This document shows, in pieces, positions 59,058 to 64,000 of a stretch of 64,000 bases of DNA; the stretch's first letter is position 1; each line of letters starts with the position of its first letter. The stretch comes from Streptococcus oralis ATCC 35037 (GTDB lineage: Bacteria > Bacillota > Bacilli > Lactobacillales > Streptococcaceae), in assembly GCF_900637025.1 (NCBI RefSeq), contig NZ_LR134336.1, positions 1,070,001-1,134,000 of the forward strand, in the 5' to 3' direction. The translations under genes and the position numbers were made by a program. Below the pieces are notes generated by a model that made no database searches, was not told where the DNA came from, and saw nothing but the letters and a program-made list of their open reading frames with translations.

Positions 59058-59591
59058 ATGAAAATCGCAATCATAGGATATTCTGGAGCTGGCAAGTCAA
59101 CTCTAGCTGAAAAGTTGTCAAACTACTACTCCATCCCCAAACTGCATATGGATACACTTCAATTTCAACCTGGTTGGCAAGACAGTGACCGCGAATGGAT
59201 GTTGACCGAGATGAAAAACTTTCTCACAAAGCACGAAGCTTGGGTCATCGACGGCAACTACTCTTGGTGTTGCTATGAAGAAAGAATGCTGGAAGCTGAC
59301 CAAATCATCTTTCTCAACTTTTCCCCATGGACTTGTCTCTTTCGAGCCTTTAAACGGTATCTCACATACCGAGGTAAAGTCAGAGAAAGTATGGCAGCAG
59401 GCTGTCCTGAACGCTTTGACTGGGATTTTATCCGATGGATTCTCTGGGATGGGCGGACAAAACATGCTAAAGAACGCTATCAACGGGTTCAAGAAACCTA
59501 CCCTGAGAAAGTAATTGTCCTCCGGTCGCAAAAGGAGATGGATTACTTCTTAGAAAATCTCGCACATAACAAGAAAAACCAGCGTGCCTAA
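59058..59591 (+). CDS. P-loop kinase-like protein (annotated elsewhere as DNA topology modulation protein FlaR)
   Basis: A 177-residue adenylate kinase-like NTPase. P-loop: IAIIGYSGAGKSTLAEKL (residues 3-20). Substrate-type features follow: HMDTLQFQPGW, WVIDGNYSWCCYEERM and FRAFKRYL. The FlaR name comes from an old topology phenotype in other bacteria; the biochemical role is unknown. AAAAGGT upstream of the ATG. A small GTGCC / GGCAC hairpin covers the stop, but its expected T tract is absent, and the IS3 element begins 19 nt later. Confidence 0.82.
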   Translation: MKIAIIGYSGAGKSTLAEKLSNYYSIPKLHMDTLQFQPGWQDSDREWMLTEMKNFLTKHEAWVIDGNYSWCCYEERMLEADQIIFLNFSPWTCLFRAFKRYLTYRGKVRESMAAGCPERFDWDFIRWILWDGRTKHAKERYQRVQETYPEKVIVLRSQKEMDYFLENLAHNKKNQRA

Positions 59592-59620
59592 GGCACTGCA
59601 ACCATAAAATGAGACACAAG

Positions 59621-59666
59621 AAAACACTCCTGTTGAATTCTAGTAAACTAGAAACAGGAGTGTTTT
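59621..59666 (+). promoter_or_regulatory. hairpin occluding the orfA ribosome binding site
   Basis: AAAACACTCCTGTT (59621-59634) pairs perfectly with AACAGGAGTGTTTT (59653-59666); an inner CTAG-TAAA-CTAG adds four pairs. The AGGAG at 59656-59660, the only ribosome binding site for the ATG at 59670, lies inside the 3' arm. Readthrough RNA would hide it. Confidence 0.8.
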
Positions 59667-59669
59667 ATT

Positions 59670-59960
59670 ATGGTCAAAAAAGCATATTCAGTAGAAACTA
59701 AGCTAGCCTGTATCGAAATGAAGAAGGCGGGTAAATCAAATAAGGTTATCATGGATCCCCTCGGTATCAAAAATGTTAGTCGGGCCAAGACTTGGTGGCA
59801 ATGGTATCAGAATGATGAATTGTACCGTTTCCACCAATCTGTGGGGAAACAATATACTTATGGTAAAGGGATGAACCAGTTATCTGAAGTGAAACAGTTA
59901 CATTTGCAGGTAGAATTACTAAAAAAGTATCATAGCTTGGTAAGAGAATCGACAAAGTAA
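59670..59960 (+). CDS. IS3-family transposase OrfA
   Basis: A 96-residue helix-turn-helix protein (MVKKAYSVETKLACIEMK, then the YQNDELYRFHQSVGKQYTYGKG block) that is the DNA-binding part of the transposase. It ends in LLKKYHSLVRESTK. In intact elements orfB is expressed from it by -1 frameshifting; the -1 frame reopens only after a stop at 59933-59935. The protein is intact, but without OrfB it would not transpose. Confidence 0.88.
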   Translation: MVKKAYSVETKLACIEMKKAGKSNKVIMDPLGIKNVSRAKTWWQWYQNDELYRFHQSVGKQYTYGKGMNQLSEVKQLHLQVELLKKYHSLVRESTK

Positions 59961-60802
59961 GTCTTATCAAGCTAGTGAAAGAGTATAAGAAAACGTGCCC
60001 TGTATCGATTATTTTAGAGTGTTTCGGAGTCAAACACTCAACATTTTATCACTGGAAACAGGAGTGTAAAAATTCTCATAAAAAAGACGAAATAGCAGAT
60101 AAAATCGAGGCACTCTGTATGGAAAATCACTTTATTTACGGCTATCGAACCATCACTCACTTGCTCAGGAAAGTTTATAACCACGTCGTTAATCGCAAGA
60201 AGGTTTATCGTATCATGAAGGAAAAGGGCTACCTCTGCCGTGTCCGTCCCAAGAAGGGACCTAAATTAGGGAAGCCTTACTTATGTAACAGACAATATGC
60301 TGGATCGTGATTTTCAGGCAGACAAGCCTATGGAGAAGCTTGTCACAGACATCACCTACCTCTACTTTGGAAACTGTAGACTTTATCTATCTTCGATCAT
60401 GGATCTCTATAATCGTGAAATTGTAGCTTATACTATCTCTGAATGCCAAGATACGGACTTTGTGCTCAACACACTTAATCAACTTGAGCTACCTCAAGGA
60501 GTACTTTTACATAGCGACCAAGGATCTGTCTACACCTCAAAAGTCTACTATCAAGCTTGTACAGAAAAAGGCATCACCCGCTCCATGTCCCGAAAAGGAA
60601 CACCAGCAGATAATGCCTGTATTGAATGGTTTCATTCTGTCCTCAAGTCTGAAACCTTCTATCTCCATAAATGGAAAAACTTAACTAAAGATAGTATAAC
60701 AGAAATTGTCAATCTTACATCATATTTTATAATGAAACTAGAATTCAACAGAAACTAAATGACCAGTCTCCCATAGATTACAGAAAACTGATCGCATCAT
60801 AG
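59936..60802 (+). pseudogene. IS3-family transposase OrfB (DDE), two frameshifts
   Basis: The integrase-core transposase. The frame starts in the -1 frame of orfA and covers HTH and LITHLLRK-type sequence up to GKPYL, then a +1 shift (extra T, about 60281-60284) breaks it. The catalytic core resumes at MLDRDFQADKPMEKL with the first Asp in VTDITYL, the second in LHSDQGSVY and the Glu in NACIEWFHSVLKSE. A second shift (one base lost, about 60710) diverts the end; the original frame would finish at the TAG 60800-60802. No functional OrfB can be made. Confidence 0.85.
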
Positions 60803-60896
60803 GGTTTTTCTCATGTCCCATTATTGGGGGTCAGTGCCGAGTTCAATCCTGTTTTTTTCATATTATTTGTTTGTTTTAAACAAAAATGTGATTTAA

Positions 60897-60933
60897 AAAT
60901 CCGAGAACAGTAACTATTTTTGTTCTCGGATTT
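60897..60933. repeat. 13-bp perfect hairpin
   Basis: AAATCCGAGAACA (60897-60909) and TGTTCTCGGATTT (60921-60933) flank an 11-nt loop. It lies between the two insertion sequences. It could be a bidirectional terminator, but the T tails are short. Confidence 0.6.
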
Positions 60934-60955
60934 CTAATTATGTGACTATTAGTCC

Positions 60956-60979
60956 GTCTCGCTCCGCAAGGTGCGAGAC
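60956..60979. repeat. 7-bp hairpin next to the IS200 left end
   Basis: GTCTCGC (60956-60962) pairs with GCGAGAC (60973-60979). It may be outside the IS200-type element or part of its left end. Confidence 0.5.
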
Positions 60980-61028
60980 AAATAAACCACCCGCTATGCG
61001 GGTGCGCATCGAAGGTTATACCAAAAAA

Positions 61029-61080
61029 CTCCAAACGCGATACAATAAAGGTGTTCAAGCCAATTGTAAAGCGAAAGGAG
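61029..61080 (+). promoter_or_regulatory. Shine-Dalgarno-sequestering stem of IS200 tnpA
   Basis: CTCC (61029-61032), CGC (61036-61038) and TACAAT (61041-61046) pair in order with ATTGTA (61063-61068), GCG (61071-61073) and GGAG (61077-61080). The GGAG is the tnpA ribosome binding site (ATG at 61087). Confidence 0.7.
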
Positions 61081-61086
61081 AAAAAT

Positions 61087-61551
61087 ATGGCACAAAAGGC
61101 ACATAGTTTATCACACACAAAGTGGATGTGTAAATATCACATTGTGTTCACCCCTAAGTATAGACGAAAAGTAATTTATAATCAATATCGAAGCAGTTTG
61201 GGAGAAATATTCCATCGATTATGTAGTTATAAAGGTGTTGAGATTATCGAAGGTCACTTAATGCCAGACCATGTACATATGTTAGTCAGTATTCCACCGA
61301 AGATAAGTGTTTCAAGTTTTATGGGGTATTTAAAAGGTAAAAGTGCACTCATGATGTTTGACAAACACGCCAACCTCAAGTACAAGTTTGGGAATCGGCA
61401 TTTCTGGGCAGAAGGTTATTATGTAAGTACAGTAGGGCTTAATGAAGCCACAATTAAGAAATATATTCAAGAACAGGAAAAGCATGATATAGCACTAGAT
61501 AAATTAAGTGTAAAAGAATATGAGGATCCCTTTAGGGATAGTGGTAAGTAA
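61087..61551 (+). CDS. IS200-type transposase TnpA (Y1 HUH)
   Basis: A 154-residue single-strand DNA transposase. The HUH metal motif is HLMPDHVHMLVSIPP (about residue 60; His-Val-His). The catalytic Tyr is in FWAEGYYVSTVGLNEATIKKYIQEQEKHD (about Tyr 131-ish in the final helix). CKYHIVFTPKYRRKV near the start is conserved. It starts at the ATG at 61087 after an AAAGGAG site. It appears intact and may be active. Confidence 0.93.
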   Translation: MAQKAHSLSHTKWMCKYHIVFTPKYRRKVIYNQYRSSLGEIFHRLCSYKGVEIIEGHLMPDHVHMLVSIPPKISVSSFMGYLKGKSALMMFDKHANLKYKFGNRHFWAEGYYVSTVGLNEATIKKYIQEQEKHDIALDKLSVKEYEDPFRDSGK

Positions 61552-61690
61552 TACTAAAGCCTCTTTAAGAGGCAGTGACGAGTCAAGAGCAATGAGGCTT
61601 GAACAACGTGAAAGCCAGCGCCTTTAGGCGCTGGCTGATGATCTGGGCTTATAGCCCTGGTGCAAACCACCCGTTAGACGGGTGATTATG
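61552..61690 (+). other. structured 3' non-coding region of the IS200-type element
   Basis: Four hairpins in 130 nt: GCCTCTT-T-AAGAGGC (61559-61573), GCCAGCGCC-TTTA-GGCGCTGGC (61614-61635), GGGCT-TAT-AGCCC (61645-61657) and the right-end CACCCGT hairpin. Such density far exceeds that of nearby DNA. It may be a small RNA, a terminator array or single-stranded DNA recognition structures. Confidence 0.6.
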
Positions 61691-61697
61691 ATTTTTC

Positions 61698-62011
61698 CTA
61701 CTGTTTATAATAGTATTGTTCAGCAGAAACATTTCCGATATTCTGCCCAAAAACTAATCTCGGTCTACTACTATCAGATTGAACACCATACGGATTTCTA
61801 AAGCCAATTTTAAATAAAGCAATCATAGCACCGAATTCCCTGACCGAATGTTGAGTGTTGAAAACTTAGAATTGGAAATCGAATTTGGTGAGATACTCTC
61901 ATTTCTGTTCGTTTCTCCATCTACAGTTATAATTTCCCCTATACCTTCTCCGTTTCTTCAGACTCCTGCTAAAGTCACATAATCATCTTTCGTAATGACT
62001 TCAATATTCAA
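61698..62011 (-). pseudogene. decayed ORF downstream of the RelA/SpoT-like gene
   Basis: On the minus strand, starting at a TTG (62009-62011) behind AGGAG within the preceding gene, a frame reads NIEVITKDDYVTLAGV then a TGA, continues RNGEGIGEIITVDGET... to a second stop, and a neighbouring frame reads FGAMIALFKIGFRNPYGV...AEQYYYKQ to a TAG at 61698-61700. One frameshift and two stops are implied. Protein-like composition suggests a real but ruined third gene. Family not recognised. The IS200-type element begins at its 3' edge. Confidence 0.5.
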
Positions 62012-62020
62012 ATCTTATTT

Positions 62021-62734
62021 TTATTCTCCTATTTGAGTATGGGTGTTTTGATGCTCTTCATAGCTCCTAAATATTGAATCACATAATCTAGTTCCTGAAC
62101 TAACTAGTTTCGCCATGACTTTAAGTTGTTCTTGACAAGCAACACTTTCCGTTTTGTAAGGATAATTAATAGTATGGTCCATTTCTCCCCAAACTTCTTC
62201 AAATAATGTTCTAATTTGTATTTCGCAACAAACATCATTATAGTCATTATCAGGTTTTATAACATAATGAACGCTAGTGTAGTGACTATCCTTCATCTCA
62301 TGATTGATATTCATAGACTCATAAATTTTCTCCATTTCAGGATCCCATGTATAGGCTTTAGGCTCTTCTACTAATTTCCATCCATTATTTTTAATCCATT
62401 CTAAAATCCCTTCATGTATAATTTTAAACTGATTTTGAAATAAAAATAACACTCGAACACCTACAAGGTCAGTAATTTCTGTTAAATAGTTGTCTACTGT
62501 AATCTCTCGATTCGATGAGGATTTTCTTTTCAATTTATCTCGTAAATGCTCTGGATCTTTTATTCTAGAACGGATAGAATGAATAACACTATGCCCGTTT
62601 ACATTGAATGCAGGATTCTTTTCAAACGACTTCTGCACATTTTCTATAATCATTTCTTGCTTAAATTTTAAAGTCTTGTCGTTAGAATAGTGTTCTACAA
62701 TTTCATTGATTCTAGCATCTAAATCGTTCATCAT
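62021..62734 (-). CDS. stand-alone RelA/SpoT-type nucleotide pyrophosphokinase
   Basis: A 237-residue protein with one RelA/SpoT synthetase domain and no HD hydrolase, TGS or ACT domain. Motifs in order: IRSRIKDPEHLRDKLKRK (residues 54-71, phosphate-binding Arg/Lys), DLVGVRV (89-95), HYTSVHYVI (151-159, G-loop Tyr152 and His156), EIQIRT (171-176, catalytic Glu171) and W182..H187 followed by NYPYK. All expected catalytic residues remain, so an active (p)ppGpp-like or related nucleotide/tRNA pyrophosphokinase is expected. It is a small alarmone synthetase or toxSAS relative. Start overlaps parA-like gene by 4 bp (ATGA). AT-rich; one 60-nt stretch at 62521 has 17 G/C. Confidence 0.88.
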   Translation of the reverse strand: MMNDLDARINEIVEHYSNDKTLKFKQEMIIENVQKSFEKNPAFNVNGHSVIHSIRSRIKDPEHLRDKLKRKSSSNREITVDNYLTEITDLVGVRVLFLFQNQFKIIHEGILEWIKNNGWKLVEEPKAYTWDPEMEKIYESMNINHEMKDSHYTSVHYVIKPDNDYNDVCCEIQIRTLFEEVWGEMDHTINYPYKTESVACQEQLKVMAKLVSSGTRLCDSIFRSYEEHQNTHTQIGE

Positions 62735-63843
62735 AAAACCTCAATTCGCTCCATTAAATCTTTTGCAAAAGTCTGATAAGCAGATAAAGTTGCTTTATAT
62801 TTGCTATTATTTCCTGTATTAAAAGTCTCTATATTTTGATCTTTAAGATACTCCGTATCCTTTAATGATTGAAATGTGTCTGGAACCTCCCACATTGCAC
62901 ATTTTAACGCCTGCGCAACAGATGGAAATGTATTATGCGAGTGTACAACAGCATTATTTGCAATAGGATTATTTATTTCTTTATAATTGATTTTATTATC
63001 AGAATTTATATACCTTTCAATTACACTGGGGATCCTTTTAGCATAACTAAAGTGTGCATCAGCTAACCCATATTCATTTTTACCATCATATTTTTTTGCA
63101 TTATACAGAGTATAACCCAAGAATTGCACTGATTTATCAGGGAATTTAATACGCTTATCTTTTGAAATTAGGCTGTAAATTATACCAAATTCTCGTCCCC
63201 AAGACTCTAAAGAAGTTCCTATATTTCTTATACCATATAAACTAAACATATCAGGTTGAGCAGGAATAATGAAACCATCAACTGTAGATATGATAGTTTT
63301 ATTTAAAATTCCTAAACTGGGTGACGTATCAACAATCACGTAGTCTATATCATATTTTTCAGCATATCTCTGACAGATATTCCTGATACTTGTTACTGTT
63401 CTAATACTTAAATTATCATTTTGATACAACCCACTCCATCTTTCTGATACCCTATTTTCAAATTTATGCAATGATAATCTACCTGGAACTAGATAAACAT
63501 TCTCAGACAAATTAATCGCTGGTGATAATTCCTCAACATCATTCAAGCCGTCTTCAACAGGTTTTAATAAAAAATGAATAGATCTTGGATTAGACATAAG
63601 TTCTGTAATTTTTTTATCATCACGGTTAAGAGCCCCCTCATAATCATCGATAAAATCATCTTCTTCACTCCAAATTTTCTCTAATTCTGACTCCCTAATA
63701 GCATTTATTGTTAAGTTACATTGGGGATCTAAATCAACGAAAAGCACTTTCTTACTTAAAGTTCCTAATGCTTTTCCCAGATGATAGGATAAGGTAGACT
63801 TGCCAACTCCACCTTTGTTATTAAACACTGAAATAATTTTCAT
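62731..63843 (-). CDS. ParA/Soj-family P-loop ATPase with C-terminal extension
   Basis: A 370-residue MinD/ParA-type ATPase. Deviant Walker A is FNNKGGVGKSTLSYHLG (Lys10, Gly14-Thr17). Walker A-prime is FVDLDPQCN (35-43) and Walker B-like is VIVDTSPSLGIL (170-180). The insert around residues 55-135 and a C-terminal extension (about 290-370, INYKEINNPIANNAVVHSHNTFPSVAQAL...) are not part of ordinary chromosomal Soj. No partner ParB or parS-like site is visible. ATG at 63841-63843 has AAAGGAG. Located between metG and the RelA/SpoT-like gene, same strand; AT-rich (17 G/C in 60 at 63061). Confidence 0.88.
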   Translation of the reverse strand: MKIISVFNNKGGVGKSTLSYHLGKALGTLSKKVLFVDLDPQCNLTINAIRESELEKIWSEEDDFIDDYEGALNRDDKKITELMSNPRSIHFLLKPVEDGLNDVEELSPAINLSENVYLVPGRLSLHKFENRVSERWSGLYQNDNLSIRTVTSIRNICQRYAEKYDIDYVIVDTSPSLGILNKTIISTVDGFIIPAQPDMFSLYGIRNIGTSLESWGREFGIIYSLISKDKRIKFPDKSVQFLGYTLYNAKKYDGKNEYGLADAHFSYAKRIPSVIERYINSDNKINYKEINNPIANNAVVHSHNTFPSVAQALKCAMWEVPDTFQSLKDTEYLKDQNIETFNTGNNSKYKATLSAYQTFAKDLMERIEVL

Positions 63844-63880
63844 AAGCGACTCCTTTTTTTATAGAATATTTTCTAGATTT

Positions 63881-64000
63881 TTACCCAATCACACTTCCGT
63901 TTGGTACAGCTGGATCAACTGTTAGAAGGGTTAATTTGCCATCATGTTCAGCTGAGAGGATCATTCCTTGACTGACATATTTTTTCATCATCTTGCGTGG
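63881..64000 (-). CDS. metG: methionyl-tRNA synthetase, C-terminal end (runs off window)
   Basis: The last 39 codons of MetRS, the tRNA-binding (EMAP/Trbp111-like) domain that dimerises the enzyme. The reading frame [29 protein letters not shown] and SVIG matches the conserved closing strands. Charges tRNA-Met. Stop TAA at 63881-63883. The ParA-like gene starts 37 nt downstream on the same strand, with no terminator seen between them. Confidence 0.92.
   Translation of the reverse strand, partial: PRKMMKKYVSQGMILSAEHDGKLTLLTVDPAVPNGSVIG

Larger units (their letters stand above)
59610..60820 (+). mobile_element. IS3-family (IS150/IS861-like) insertion sequence, degenerate
   Basis: About 1.21 kb. 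Imperfect terminal inverted repeats start TGAGACACAAGAAAA (59610) and, at the right end, TGGGACATGAGAAAA (reverse strand, ending 60820), matching at 13 of the first 18 positions. orfA is intact and orfB carries two frameshifts. A 14-bp hairpin lies before orfA. I could not find a flanking direct repeat, so the exact ends or an adjacent rearrangement are uncertain. Confidence 0.85.
60981..61690 (+). mobile_element. IS200-type (IS200/IS605 family, tnpA only) element
   Basis: Single Y1 transposase gene flanked by two related hairpins: left CACCCGC-TAT-GCGGGTG (60988-61004) and right CACCCGT-TAG-ACGGGTG (61668-61684), each a perfect 7-bp stem with a 3-nt loop preceded by AAACCACCCG. The compensatory C-G to T-A change supports conserved subterminal hairpins that are recognised as single-stranded DNA. 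No tnpB accessory gene is present. Exact cleavage positions just outside the hairpins are uncertain; the ends given are approximate. Confidence 0.85.

Noticed and set aside
59584..59596. GTGCC-TAA-GGCAC hairpin at the end of the P-loop gene as a terminator
   Set aside because: Only a 5-bp stem, no T tract, and it overlaps the stop codon. Noted in the gene entry, not called.
59600..60830. Target-site duplication of the IS3-family element
   Set aside because: No 3-4 bp direct repeat could be matched outside the terminal repeats, so none is claimed.
63844..63880. Dedicated promoter for the ParA-like gene in the metG spacer
   Set aside because: TTGGGT with TCTATA at 17 nt is too poor; readthrough from metG is equally possible.

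Overview
This window is a core stretch of a mitis-group Streptococcus chromosome (S. mitis / S. oralis / S. pneumoniae relatives). The evidence is a low G+C, AT-rich-spacer genome with many near-pneumococcal proteins (DprA, TopA, GyrA, ParC, ParE, SrtA, XseA, RpsT), a competence cin-box (TACGAATA) in front of dprA, strong extended -10 promoters, and typical streptococcal gene neighbourhoods (gyrA-srtA diverging from ldh; sufCDSUB next to dnaX; parE-plsY; the rsmC-like/pdp/deoC/cdd/pnrA/nup block). The assignment comes from recognising proteins and gene order, not from a database search.

Layout. 1-2300: the leu operon (leuA, start of leuB) behind a leucine leader-peptide attenuator. 2384-10054: a YjbR-like protein, cutC, a DUF454 membrane protein, topA, dprA with its late-competence promoter, a lipoprotein and lepA. 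10076-16146: a tightly packed, partly overlapping cluster on the minus strand, xseA-xseB-ispA-tlyA-argR-recN-phosphatase. 16242-24949: udk, truB, a DUF2130 protein, metY, a formate/nitrite channel with a cre-like site, srtA and gyrA. 25005-28446: ldh, hup, degV, yitT. 28445-35836: an amino-acid permease gene with an in-frame stop, then the Fe-S assembly operon sufC-D-S-U-B followed by a gene stopped at codon 4. 35944-41455: a DUF3272 protein, dnaX, a GAF-type methionine sulfoxide reductase, rpsA, tRNA-Gln and tRNA-Tyr, a DUF2969 protein and ilvE. 41493-49214: parC and parE separated by about 2.4 kb carrying an ANT(6)-like gene, two membrane proteins and gene fragments; plsY diverges from parE. 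49221-57007: a nucleoside uptake and salvage operon. 57031-59591: a small membrane protein, coaA, rpsT and a P-loop kinase-like gene.

59600-63880 is an accessory island between the P-loop gene and metG. It holds a frameshifted IS3-family element (IS150/IS861-like), an IS200-type element with a structured 3' region, a decayed ORF, and a translationally coupled pair coding for a ParA-type ATPase and a stand-alone RelA/SpoT-type nucleotide pyrophosphokinase. The pair is AT-richer than the core genes. It is the best candidate here for an undescribed system, possibly a phage-defence or stress module, but that role is inferred.

Functionally the window joins DNA topology (topA, gyrA, parC, parE, hup), DNA repair and transformation (recN, xseAB, dprA, dnaX), translation (lepA, rpsA, rpsT, truB, tlyA, two tRNAs, metG), amino-acid metabolism (leuAB, ilvE, metY, argR), Fe-S assembly and nucleoside salvage. 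Regulation visible in the sequence includes attenuation, a cin-box, a cre-like site, two apparently leaderless promoters, operon-internal hairpins, and Shine-Dalgarno-sequestering hairpins in both insertion sequences.
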